A stretch of DNA of 7,848 bases from Chitinophaga pinensis (GTDB lineage Bacteria; Bacteroidota; Bacteroidia; Flavobacteriales_D; Crocinitomicaceae). The stretch is from assembly GCA_945870115.1 (NCBI GenBank), contig CAMBRH010000159.1:1-7848 (forward strand), in the 5' to 3' direction. Each line of letters starts with the position of its first letter. The stretch's first letter is position 1. Of the stretch, positions 1-6,706 are shown piece after piece. The position numbers and the translations under genes were made by a program. Below the pieces are notes generated by a model. That model worked only from the letters and a program-made list of their open reading frames with translations, had not been told where the DNA came from and made no database searches.

Positions 1-147
1 TTATCAAAGTTAAGACCAATTTTATTTTGGGACACCTTAATTGAAAATATTGATTGGCAAAAACAGAAAAATGCAGTCTTAAAACGGGTTTCTGACAGAG
101 GAAATGAAGGGGAAATTGCTGAGATAAAAAGGTTTTATTCGCTATAA
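1..147 (+). CDS. DUF6922-like protein, putative antitoxin partner (3' end only)
   Basis: Frame 1 is open from the first base to a TAA at 145-147 and gives 48 residues; the start lies upstream of the window. The visible part contains LFWD, then IDWQKQKNAVLKRV, RGNEGE and EIKRFYSL. This matches the pattern I associate with small Bacteroidota proteins of the DUF6922 type (an FWD motif, an IDW...K segment, an RV..RG segment and an EI..FYG ending). These are commonly encoded just before an AbiEii-type nucleotidyltransferase, as here, with only 12 bp between stop and next start. By that arrangement it is inferred to be the antitoxin or a regulator of the next gene. Many relatives I recall continue beyond the RFYG segment, so this copy may be a short variant or C-terminally truncated. 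Family assignment is from memory of the motif pattern; function is inference. Confidence 0.7.
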   Translation, partial: LSKLRPILFWDTLIENIDWQKQKNAVLKRVSDRGNEGEIAEIKRFYSL

Positions 148-159
148 AATGAAAATAAG

Positions 160-804
160 ATGAGAAATGAATTGTATTATAACACAGCATCAGAAATCCT
201 GATTTCAATTCTGAAAGATTTAATGAATTCTTTAGAATTTAAAGATTTTCGTCTAGTTGGTGGAACGTCCTTAAGCTTGCAACTTGGACATAGAATTTCA
301 GTTGATATTGATTTATTTTCTGACTTACCTTATGGAGAAATTGATTTTGATAAAATCGAAAAAACACTTGCAAAATATTATCCCTATGTTTATTATAGTA
401 AAATTGATATCATTGGCTTTGGAAAATCATATTTTGTTGGCGAAAATGAATCAAATTGCATTAAATTAGATATTTATTATTCAGATAAATTTATACAAAA
501 ACCTCTTGTCATTGACGGAATTAGAATGGCAACTATTGAAGAAATAATTGCAATGAAAATTGATGTAATATCAAGAAATGGACTTAAAAAAGATTTTTGG
601 GATTTACACGAACTAATGAAAAATTATTCTTTGGCAGATATGATAAAATTACACGAACAACGTTATCCATTTACGCATGATCAAGAATTAATAAAAGAAA
701 AATTAATAAATTTCAAAAATGCAGATGATGATTTTGATCCAATCTGTTTAAAACACAAATACTGGGAAGTAATTAAACTTGATTTTTTAGATTTTGTTAA
801 ATAA
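160..804 (+). CDS. AbiEii/AbiGii-family nucleotidyltransferase (putative toxin)
   Basis: This 214-residue protein has the nucleotidyltransferase signatures of the AbiEii toxin family. GGTSLSL lies at residues 34-40, and HRISVDIDLF at 44-53 carries the metal-binding pair D49 and D51. A further acidic strand, IKLDIYY, lies at 101-107. MKID at 132-135 and KKDFWDLHEL at 143-152 match the conserved K.D and KD..DL motifs. The N-terminus (LYYNTASEILISILKDLM) resembles that of Bacteroidota homologues, which supports the ATG at 160 and a complete protein. AbiEii proteins are type IV-like toxins that transfer nucleotides to RNA targets; AbiE was first described as a phage abortive-infection system. All key residues are present, so the enzyme looks active. 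It follows the DUF6922-like gene closely and is probably co-transcribed with it. Toxicity and target are inferred, not shown. Confidence 0.88.
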   Translation: MRNELYYNTASEILISILKDLMNSLEFKDFRLVGGTSLSLQLGHRISVDIDLFSDLPYGEIDFDKIEKTLAKYYPYVYYSKIDIIGFGKSYFVGENESNCIKLDIYYSDKFIQKPLVIDGIRMATIEEIIAMKIDVISRNGLKKDFWDLHELMKNYSLADMIKLHEQRYPFTHDQELIKEKLINFKNADDDFDPICLKHKYWEVIKLDFLDFVK

Positions 805-820
805 CATGAACGAATTTTGA

Positions 821-918
821 CTATCTCCTATTAATCAAGTTTGGATGTTCATCTTTTAACTCTTCATACGTTTTATATTTGTAATTTTTATCAACGATAG
901 TATCACAAGTTGGTGATA
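821..918 (-). pseudogene. Short coding-like fragment of unknown origin
   Basis: On the minus strand, in a different frame from the ATPase remnant that precedes it, a stretch of about 32 codons ends in TAG at 821-823. It has no start codon of its own and a stop lies directly upstream. Its translation includes NYKYKTYEELKDEHPNLI, which has a composition and helix-like pattern typical of real protein rather than noise. It does not look like the expected continuation of a DUF4143 protein. The simplest reading is the 3' tail of a second gene joined to the ATPase remnant by a deletion. I do not recognise the family; it may also be chance. Confidence 0.3.
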
Positions 919-1083
919 TTTAACTTTTAAATCAAAACGGTTTACTTTGTAAAAAATAAAACTCGAAACTAAATATTCAACGTATTTATCAACTGTTGTG
1001 TGGTAAACATTTTGATTGTCTTGTTTTAAAGCCTTTGAAATACTGCTTGGTGAAAGTGATATTACCTTCCAGTTGAGAATCAA
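856..1083 (-). pseudogene. Remnant of a DUF4143-type AAA+ ATPase
   Basis: The 75-codon open frame has only a TTG as possible start (1081-1083), overlapping the stop of the preceding gene, so it is unlikely to be an intact gene. Residues 9-55 (SLSPSSISKALKQDN, then TTVDKYVEYLVSSFIFYKV and NRFDLKVK) closely follow a conserved part of the DUF4143 domain found C-terminal to the AAA ATPase core in many Bacteroidota proteins: a winged-helix-like S..SISKxLK segment, TVxxYxxYL and FxxYKVxRxDxKGK. The nucleotide-binding half should precede this piece and is absent; beyond about position 918 the frame becomes unrelated sequence. Full-length relatives are about 380-400 residues, so about an eighth remains. 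Such ATPases are common accessory genes, which fits a decayed mobile region. Confidence 0.65.
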
Positions 1084-2189
1084 ATTTTGATAAATTTCTT
1101 AAGTTGATTAGTCGATTTTAAGAAATATACTCCTGAGTTTAAACGAGCTAAATTAATTTTTCCATCCTCAATATCAAAGTATCCTAAAGATTTCATTTGT
1201 GAATTAAATATTTCAATTTGTGAAACTTTGGAGTTTTCTATGCTTATTGCATCAGAAACAGGATTCGGATAAATCTCGATATTATTTAGTGACTTTTTTT
1301 CTGCGGTCAAGGTTCCAAGTTGATAATTCATAGTAGAATAAGTAAACCATTGTTGTCCAATTAAGTTGGTATTGTTTTTCCATGCTCCAGAATTATTGTC
1401 AAATTCCTCCATAAAAATTGAAAATGCACTATCTAAATCATTTTGATTTGCTGTTAACCAAGGGTTTAAAAATGAATCCTCAGATGAAAAAAGTCCCGCA
1501 ATTTCGCAGTTATGAGCACTTGAGCCTAAATATTCAAGTCTATTTAAAGAAAAATCAAAACATAGATTTGGATTAGCATTATAATTACTCAGGAAAATTC
1601 GATCAGCAACTGCCTTCATTGTGTTGGCTTGCGTTTGATTAAACCAACCTAAATAAATTTCAGTTTTCCAAGAATGTGCATTTGTTATTGCTTTAATGGC
1701 ATTCAATTCTTGCATGTAAAATTGAAAAGCTCCTGCTTCGTCACAGCTAAATCCTCCTGGTGATAAATAGGTCGAACAATAATATCCTGAAACGGAACTA
1801 GGAACCCAAAATTCAAATTCCAAGTTAAAAACATTGAATTGCTCATTTGCTTGAGAACTTAAGTTGTAGGGCAAAATTTTATTTTCAAAAAACCAGGCAT
1901 TTTCAGCTACAGCTCCAACGTTTACAATATTTTGATTTGTTTTTGCATTTAAAATAAAATTTCTCAACTGCGTCATTTGAGTAGAAGAGGAAAAATCTAA
2001 CAAATGCAAATTATAAAGGGAAATAGAATTAAAACTATTTGTCCTTAAATAATCAAAAAGGGAATCTTCTTTTTGTTGATTACCTAAAATTTGATGAAAA
2101 CCATCAATGTAAATTCCTTTGAAATTTTGACTAAAACAAAAATAGTTAGAGCCAATAAAAAGTAGTGAAATGAATATTTTTTTAAGCAT
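1080..2189 (-). CDS. Secreted protein with type IX secretion sorting domain, function unknown
   Basis: The 369-residue product starts with a Sec signal peptide (residues 1 to about 20: charged MLKK, then a hydrophobic run ending CFS before Q21). It ends in a type A type IX sorting domain (about 301-369) with IEIYPNPVSDAISI, then INLARLNSGVYFLK and a basic end, KKFIKI. It should be exported by Sec and then moved through the outer membrane by the type IX system, to the surface or the medium. The middle (about 23-290) I cannot assign. It has alternating strand and helix character: GIYIDGFHQI near the start, VFNLEFEFWVP at 120-130 with E124 and E126 on one strand, EIYLGWFNQ at 177-185, and about six cysteines after the signal. 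The layout is compatible with a TIM-barrel hydrolase, but that is speculation. The ATG at 2187-2189 is supported by the signal peptide and a promoter element just upstream. Confidence 0.88.
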   Translation of the reverse strand: MLKKIFISLLFIGSNYFCFSQNFKGIYIDGFHQILGNQQKEDSLFDYLRTNSFNSISLYNLHLLDFSSSTQMTQLRNFILNAKTNQNIVNVGAVAENAWFFENKILPYNLSSQANEQFNVFNLEFEFWVPSSVSGYYCSTYLSPGGFSCDEAGAFQFYMQELNAIKAITNAHSWKTEIYLGWFNQTQANTMKAVADRIFLSNYNANPNLCFDFSLNRLEYLGSSAHNCEIAGLFSSEDSFLNPWLTANQNDLDSAFSIFMEEFDNNSGAWKNNTNLIGQQWFTYSTMNYQLGTLTAEKKSLNNIEIYPNPVSDAISIENSKVSQIEIFNSQMKSLGYFDIEDGKINLARLNSGVYFLKSTNQLKKFIKI

Positions 2190-2205
2190 AAAAAAAGGAT
2201 ATGAA

Positions 2206-2213
2206 CAAAGATA
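2206..2213 (-). promoter_or_regulatory. Bacteroidota -7 element for the secreted protein gene
   Basis: Read on the minus strand the sequence is TATCTTTG, a full match to the Bacteroidota -7 consensus TAnnTTTG. It lies 16 bases before the ATG at 2189, giving a very short leader of about 10-12 bases. No clear TTG -33 element is visible at the usual spacing, only a T-rich run. Confidence 0.6.
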
Positions 2214-2325
2214 CCCATTTTTATGTATAAAATTAATTTTAATACTTACTTATTAAAAAAGAACTTACTTTTTTCCTTTCAAAACTATTTTTCATCAAAA
2301 AACACAAATCTAATTTTCAAAAACG

Positions 2326-2333
2326 TAAATTTG
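2326..2333 (+). promoter_or_regulatory. Candidate -7 element for the DUF4271-hemD operon
   Basis: TAAATTTG matches the Bacteroidota TAnnTTTG consensus and lies 30 bases before the GTG start at 2364, giving a leader of roughly 20-25 bases. No TTG is found at the expected -33 spacing. In DNA this AT-rich chance matches are common, so support is moderate. Confidence 0.4.
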
Positions 2334-2363
2334 TAAACTTTTAAAGTAAAACACCAAAAGAAA

Positions 2364-3131
2364 GTGATAAATTTTGATTTCAATTCAGTATTTACAAATT
2401 TTTTAAATGACTTTTCATTTAGATTATCTGCCGATGGATTTCATTTTTTTGATACTGAAAATAAATTTTCTGATATTCCTCTAACTTTAATTGAGCGCAA
2501 TCAAAGTGTTTTATGGATTGCACTTTTTGGCTTGTCACTTTCATTTATTTTAATTGCCTTTTCTCGTTTTGGATCTTCAAATTTTGTAGTTGTTTTTTCA
2601 AAAATTTTGTATAAAAACAACAACATCAATAAAATAATTCAAGATGAATACAGCTTATTTTCAATGGGTTCCATTTTTTTATTGATAAATTATTTAATCT
2701 CCACTTCTACCCTGCTGTATTTGGCAAATTTTTCTTTCTTGTATGTTAAAGACATCAATATTTTTATTTTTCTTCCACTTTTACCAATTTATTTTCTGCT
2801 TTGGCCATTAATTTGTTATAATTTTGTTGGTTTTTTAACAGGGGAAAGGGAAACTTTTGGTGAAAATAAAAAAAATGTAATTGTGCTTTCTCAATTAATG
2901 GGAATTCTGTTTTCCTTACTACTTTTATTGTGGACTTTCAATTTAAAATGGTCAATTTATTTTATCTATACCTTTATAATTTTAATTTCTTTTTTTTGGA
3001 TCTATAAAATTTTTAGAGGAATTATCTTTTCATTTCAACACAATGTATCTTGGTATTATATTATTTTGTACTTTTGCACCCTCGAAATTTTGCCAATTTT
3101 CATTTTTTATATGATTTTTGTTGTAAAATAG
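2364..3131 (+). CDS. DUF4271 family integral membrane protein
   Basis: The 255-residue protein is strongly hydrophobic, with about six likely membrane segments near residues 49-67, 102-127, 132-155, 172-191, 197-214 and 231-253. The C-terminal YYIILYFCTLEILPIFIFY is typical of the DUF4271 family of Bacteroidota. ERNQSVLWIALFGLSLSFILIA before the first segment also fits, as does the position directly upstream of hemD, a recurrent arrangement in flavobacteria. The function of the family is not known to me; the pairing suggests only co-expression with heme synthesis. The likely start is a GTG, since no in-frame ATG precedes the first conserved part in a better position. The N-terminal 40 residues before the first membrane segment are soluble and probably variable. 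The stop is 29 bases before the hemD start, so one transcript is likely. Confidence 0.85.
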   Translation: MINFDFNSVFTNFLNDFSFRLSADGFHFFDTENKFSDIPLTLIERNQSVLWIALFGLSLSFILIAFSRFGSSNFVVVFSKILYKNNNINKIIQDEYSLFSMGSIFLLINYLISTSTLLYLANFSFLYVKDINIFIFLPLLPIYFLLWPLICYNFVGFLTGERETFGENKKNVIVLSQLMGILFSLLLLLWTFNLKWSIYFIYTFIILISFFWIYKIFRGIIFSFQHNVSWYYIILYFCTLEILPIFIFYMIFVVK

Positions 3132-3160
3132 GACGGAATGTGTAATTTAATTTTAATATT

Positions 3161-3913
3161 TTGAGCATCAAGACAATTTTGGTTTCTCAACCTAAGCCAG
3201 AGGGAGATAAATCTCCTTATTTCGACTTAGCAGATAAATATAAGCTTAAAATTGATTTTAGGCCGTTTATCCATGTTGAGGGAATTGGAGCACAGGAGTT
3301 TAGAACTCAACGTGTTCATATTCCAGATCATACAGCGATTATATTGACTTCTAAAAATGCAGTAGATCATTTTTTTAGAATTGCTGAAGAAGTTCGTTTT
3401 ACTGTACCTGACGATTTGAAATATTTCTGTATTTCAGAAGCTGTGGCTTTGTACCTTCAAAAGTACGTTATGTACAGAAAAAGAAAAATTTTCTTTGGAA
3501 AACAAACGATTGAAGAATTAGTCGATACCATGAAAAAGCATAAAAATGAGAAATTTTTATTGCCATGTACAGATATTTTAAGAGATAAAATTCCAGAAAC
3601 ATTAACACAATTCAAAATTAACTTTACAAAAGCAATGTTATATAAAACGGTTGCTTCTGATTTAAGTGATTTGGAAGATGTATATTACGACTTATTGGTG
3701 TTTTTTAGTCCTGGAGGAATTGAATCTTTGATGAAAAATTTCCCTGACTTCAAACAAAATAACACCTTAATTGCCGCGTTTGGTCCAACAACGGCAAGTG
3801 CGGTCTTAAAAAATAATTTGAGATTAGACATTCATGCTCCTCAACCAAACATGCCGTCAATGACCGCTGCAATTGAGAATTTCGTGAAAGAAAATCTTAA
3901 AAAGAAAAAATAA
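3161..3913 (+). CDS. hemD: Uroporphyrinogen-III synthase
   Basis: This 250-residue cytosolic enzyme closes and isomerises hydroxymethylbilane to uroporphyrinogen III, the branch point to heme and siroheme. It has the two-lobed HemD layout. Features of the flavobacterial form are SIKTILVSQP at the start, IDFRPFIHVEG at 31-41, AIILTSKNAVDHFF at 59-72, KFLLPCTDILRDKIP at 131-145, YKTVASDLSD at 161-170, LVFFSPGGIESL at 179-190 and IAAFGPTTASAV at 204-215. The last two are the conserved S.xGI and FG.TTA motifs near the active cleft. The start is a TTG at 3161: it gives exactly the expected N-terminus, and the only other codons between it and an upstream in-frame stop (3143-3145) are not starts. 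HemD sequences diverge quickly, but the flavobacterial motifs make this a firm call. It is transcribed with DUF4271 and is followed by a repeat cluster and terminator. Confidence 0.93.
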   Translation: MSIKTILVSQPKPEGDKSPYFDLADKYKLKIDFRPFIHVEGIGAQEFRTQRVHIPDHTAIILTSKNAVDHFFRIAEEVRFTVPDDLKYFCISEAVALYLQKYVMYRKRKIFFGKQTIEELVDTMKKHKNEKFLLPCTDILRDKIPETLTQFKINFTKAMLYKTVASDLSDLEDVYYDLLVFFSPGGIESLMKNFPDFKQNNTLIAAFGPTTASAVLKNNLRLDIHAPQPNMPSMTAAIENFVKENLKKKK

Positions 3914-3916
3914 AAT

Positions 3917-4026
3917 AGACAAAAGACCTTAAGACCAAAGATCGCTTCGCTTTAAGACTAAACAGAAATTGTCTTAGATAGAAATTAAAAGTCTTAGGTC
4001 TTATGTCCAGAAGTCTTATGTCTTGC
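3917..4026. repeat. Cluster of GTCTTA/TAAGAC palindromic intergenic repeats
   Basis: Starting just after the hemD stop, GTCTTA occurs four times (3971, 3991, 3998, 4013) and its complement TAAGAC twice (3930, 3953). The ten bases GTCTTATGTC are repeated exactly at 3998-4007 and 4013-4022. The units form nested stems: 3923-3935 can pair with 3991-4002 (12 pairs, one bulged T), and inside it 3953-3958 pairs with 3971-3976. A small GC-richer stretch at 3940-3950 (GATCGCTTCGC) lies in the left arm. The arrangement resembles REP-like intergenic elements. It contains no open frame. Copy number elsewhere in the genome cannot be judged from this window. Confidence 0.65.
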
Positions 4027-4063
4027 AAAAGCAGTTATTCTTAAATTAGAGTAACTGCTTTTT
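4027..4063 (+). terminator. Rho-independent terminator after hemD
   Basis: AAAAGCAGTTATTCT at 4027-4041 pairs with AGAGTAACTGCTTTT at 4048-4062: 15 pairs including one G-T, closing a six-base loop (TAAATT). A T-run follows on the plus strand. Because the left arm starts with four As, it could also stop transcription from the other direction. It separates the DUF4271-hemD transcript from the gene for PBP1A. Confidence 0.85.
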
Positions 4064-4080
4064 ACTTTCTGATACTTTTT

Positions 4081-4111
4081 TTGCATATTTTTTAAATATT
4101 ACTTACATTTA
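4081..4111 (+). promoter_or_regulatory. Candidate promoter for the PBP1A gene
   Basis: A TTG at 4081-4083 is followed after 20 bases by TACATTTA (4104-4111), which matches the Bacteroidota -7 consensus TAnnTTTG except for the last base. Spacing is within the usual range for TTG and the -7 box. It lies between the hemD terminator and the ATG at 4133, where an independent promoter is needed, and leaves a leader of about 15 bases. Confidence 0.5.
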
Positions 4112-4132
4112 CACCTTATTATACGTATCACG

Positions 4133-6673
4133 ATGAATTTAAAAAAGAAACCTGCCGTTGTTCTTGCTTTCAATGAAAAGGAGCATAAAAAAATGACCAT
4201 AATTTTTTGGTTTGTTGCAACTTTCCCCCTATTATTTGTTGCCTGTTTACTTTTATTTCAATCAGAAGACGATTTGCCTCCAGTTTCTATGTTGGATAAT
4301 CCACCCGAATTATTGGCATCCGTTGTAATTGCTGATGATGGTGTTACAGAATTAGGTCGTTATTGGAAAGTAAATAGAACAAGTGTTGATTATAAGTCAA
4401 TTTCTCCTTTCGTTACAGATGCTTTAATTTCTACTGAAGATGAGCGCTTTCATAACCACTCAGGTTTCGATATCAAAGCTATTTTACGTTCCATTACAAG
4501 TGCTGGTGCTGCTGGTGGAGCCTCAACAATTACGCAACAACTTGCAAAACAGTTATTTACACTTCAAACACGTGACCGTGAAGCAATTGCAAAAGCAAAC
4601 GGTGAATCGGTAGAAGAATCGGGAAGACTTGGTAGAATTTTTAGCCGTGTTGGTGAAAAAGCAAGAGAAAATATCATCGCAATTCGTTTAGAAGAACGAT
4701 ATACAAAAGAAGAAATTATCACTATGTATTTAAATCAATTTGATTTTCTATACAATGCTGTTGGAATTGCAAATGCAGCGAAAGTTTACTACAACAAAAC
4801 ACCAAAAAATTTAGCCAAAGAAGAAGCTGCTATGTTGATTGGAATGTGTAAAAATCCTTCTTTATTTAATCCACATACATTCACAATTAGAGATTACAGA
4901 TCTAATTTAGCAAGTAAAAAAGGTGTAAGTCCAAATGCTATTACAAATGCTGAAATTCAAGAAGCAAGAACTGCTGATAGCACACGAGCATTGAATAGAA
5001 GAAATCAAGTTTTATTTCAATGGTTGAAAAATAGTAACGATGGAAATGAGGCTTTGAGAATTAAAATTACGAAAGCTGAATACGATAAATTAAAAGTAAA
5101 ACCAATTGTTTGTGACTATCAAGTGGTGGATCACAAAAGAGGAATGGCTCCATATTTCAGAGAATCTTTGAGAGGAGAAATCACCAAATTATTTGAAGAG
5201 AAAAAAGCTGATGGAACATTGAAATACAAACGTGAAGATGGTGCTCCGTATGATATTTACCGCGATGGTTTAAAAATTTACACAACCGTAAATGCTGATA
5301 TGCAACGTTACGCTGAAGAAGCAATGGAAACGCATTTAAGAAAAAATCTGCAACCAAAATTCAATCGAAATAATCGTGGAATGAGAAATTATCCTTTCTC
5401 AAATTCAATAAGTGATGAAGAAGCAGAAAATATCATGACAAGCGGAATGCACCGTTCAGATAGATACAAAAGTTTGATTGCTGCTGGATATTCTGAAAGT
5501 GAAATTCGCAAAAACTTCAACGAAAAAACAAACATGCGCGTTTTTACTTGGAAAGATGAAGGAGAAATAGATACTTTAATGACTCCTTTTGATTCAATTC
5601 GATATTATAAATCGTTCTTGCAAGCTGGATTAATTTCTATTGAACCTGCAACTGGATTTATCAAAGCTTGGGTTGGTGGAGCAAATATTGACCATTTTGC
5701 CTACGACCATGTTCGTTTAGGAAAAAGACAAGTTGGTTCTACAATTAAACCATTTGTTTACGGTGCAGGAATTGCAATGGGAGTTGTAAAACCTTGTACA
5801 CAAATTCCTGATATTGCTCATTGTGTAGATTTATTTGATCCAAGTGGAAATCCAGATGGAAGATGGTGTCCTTCAAATTCAAATGGAGCTATGAGTGGAA
5901 AAATGGTTCCTGTAAGACAAGGATTAAAAAATTCCATGAATAATATTACCGTTGCAATCATGGCTAAAATGGGAGCAAAAGGTGGACCACAAACCGTTGC
6001 CAAATTGATGAAAAGTTTGGATATTGAATTAGCTCCAAACGATATTGTTCCAGCTATGTGTTTGGGTTCTATGGATTTATCTCTCTATGAAATGGTTGCT
6101 GCTCAAGCAACTTTTGTAAACAAAGGGATTTTTAATAAACCGACTTCAATTTTAAGAATTGAAGATCGAAATGGAAACGTTATATACAGTGCAAAACCAC
6201 AATCCCGTGAAGCAATTAATGAGTCTGTTGCTTATTCTGTCTTAAAAATGATGGAAGGCGTTATCACTGGTGGAACTGGAGGAAGACTGCGTTATGCAAC
6301 AGATTGGGGAGGAATTACTTATCCAACTGCTGGTAAAACAGGTACAACTCAAAACAATTCTGACGGTTGGTTTATCGGATTAACACCAGATTTAGCGACG
6401 GGAGTTTGGGTTGGGGCTGAAGATAGAGCGGTTCGTTTTAGATCAACAGACGAAGGTCAAGGAGCAAGAACAGCTATGCCAATTTATGGCTATTACATGA
6501 ACAAAGTTTATAAAGACGCAAATATTTCTATTTCAACGACGGCATTCGATAAACCAAAAGATTACGATGACGGTGGAAATAATTGTTCAGATACTTATAT
6601 TGGAACAGCTGCTGATGATGAACAAATCGGAGCTGATACAGAAGGAATTGTTGAGCCAGATATAGAATTGTAA
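4133..6673 (+). CDS. Class A penicillin-binding protein 1A, bifunctional peptidoglycan synthase
   Basis: This 846-residue inner-membrane enzyme polymerises lipid II into glycan strands and cross-links them in the periplasm. A short cytoplasmic tail is followed by one membrane anchor (about 22-43). The GT51 glycosyltransferase domain (about 65-250) carries STEDERFHNHSGFD at 100-113 with catalytic E102, GGASTITQQLAKQLF at 128-142, and a region around RLEERYTKEEIITMYLNQFD (185-204). The transpeptidase domain (about 495-790) has all three active-site motifs: S536-T-I-K539 with nucleophile S536, S601-M-N603 and K735-T-G. A linker insertion at about 395-485 (PFSNSISDEEAENIM and RSDRYKSLIAAGYSES) is also usual in flavobacterial homologues. 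The tail after 790 is acidic and low in complexity (DYDDGG, then ADDEQIGADTEG). Length and motifs indicate a complete, active enzyme. It has its own likely promoter and is followed 33 bases later by scoA. The symbol mrcA or ponA is sometimes used; I leave it open. Confidence 0.96.
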   Translation: MNLKKKPAVVLAFNEKEHKKMTIIFWFVATFPLLFVACLLLFQSEDDLPPVSMLDNPPELLASVVIADDGVTELGRYWKVNRTSVDYKSISPFVTDALISTEDERFHNHSGFDIKAILRSITSAGAAGGASTITQQLAKQLFTLQTRDREAIAKANGESVEESGRLGRIFSRVGEKARENIIAIRLEERYTKEEIITMYLNQFDFLYNAVGIANAAKVYYNKTPKNLAKEEAAMLIGMCKNPSLFNPHTFTIRDYRSNLASKKGVSPNAITNAEIQEARTADSTRALNRRNQVLFQWLKNSNDGNEALRIKITKAEYDKLKVKPIVCDYQVVDHKRGMAPYFRESLRGEITKLFEEKKADGTLKYKREDGAPYDIYRDGLKIYTTVNADMQRYAEEAMETHLRKNLQPKFNRNNRGMRNYPFSNSISDEEAENIMTSGMHRSDRYKSLIAAGYSESEIRKNFNEKTNMRVFTWKDEGEIDTLMTPFDSIRYYKSFLQAGLISIEPATGFIKAWVGGANIDHFAYDHVRLGKRQVGSTIKPFVYGAGIAMGVVKPCTQIPDIAHCVDLFDPSGNPDGRWCPSNSNGAMSGKMVPVRQGLKNSMNNITVAIMAKMGAKGGPQTVAKLMKSLDIELAPNDIVPAMCLGSMDLSLYEMVAAQATFVNKGIFNKPTSILRIEDRNGNVIYSAKPQSREAINESVAYSVLKMMEGVITGGTGGRLRYATDWGGITYPTAGKTGTTQNNSDGWFIGLTPDLATGVWVGAEDRAVRFRSTDEGQGARTAMPIYGYYMNKVYKDANISISTTAFDKPKDYDDGGNNCSDTYIGTAADDEQIGADTEGIVEPDIEL

Positions 6674-6706
6674 AAAATTATTTTTAAACCAAAAATCATT
6701 TTATAA

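Larger units (their letters stand above)
2190..2363. other. Divergent AT-rich intergenic region
   Basis: This 174-base spacer separates the minus-strand secreted protein gene from the plus-strand DUF4271-hemD pair. It carries one candidate -7 element facing each way and is otherwise AT-rich without a convincing operator or hairpin. It marks the boundary between the accessory left side and the conserved gene block. Confidence 0.6.

Noticed and set aside
284..469. 61-codon open frame on the plus strand inside the nucleotidyltransferase gene
   Set aside because: It lies wholly inside a well-supported gene in another frame and shows no recognisable motif; its leucine and isoleucine content reflects the AT-rich sequence.
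1080..2189. Assigning the secreted protein to the GH18 chitinase family
   Set aside because: The segment NLEFEFW only loosely resembles the DxxDxDxE motif and lacks the required aspartates, so the family name is not justified.
3923..4002. Riboswitch or attenuator controlling PBP1A
   Set aside because: The structure is downstream of hemD and is followed by a strong terminator and a separate candidate promoter before the PBP1A gene, so it would not be in the PBP1A leader.
3917..4026. CRISPR array
   Set aside because: Repeat units are only 6-10 bases, occur in both orientations and are irregularly spaced, without spacers of constant length; no cas genes are nearby.
5818..6003. Minus-strand open frame inside the PBP1A gene
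   Set aside because: It is antisense to the conserved transpeptidase region with the S601-M-N603 motif; the frame is a by-product of the coding strand.
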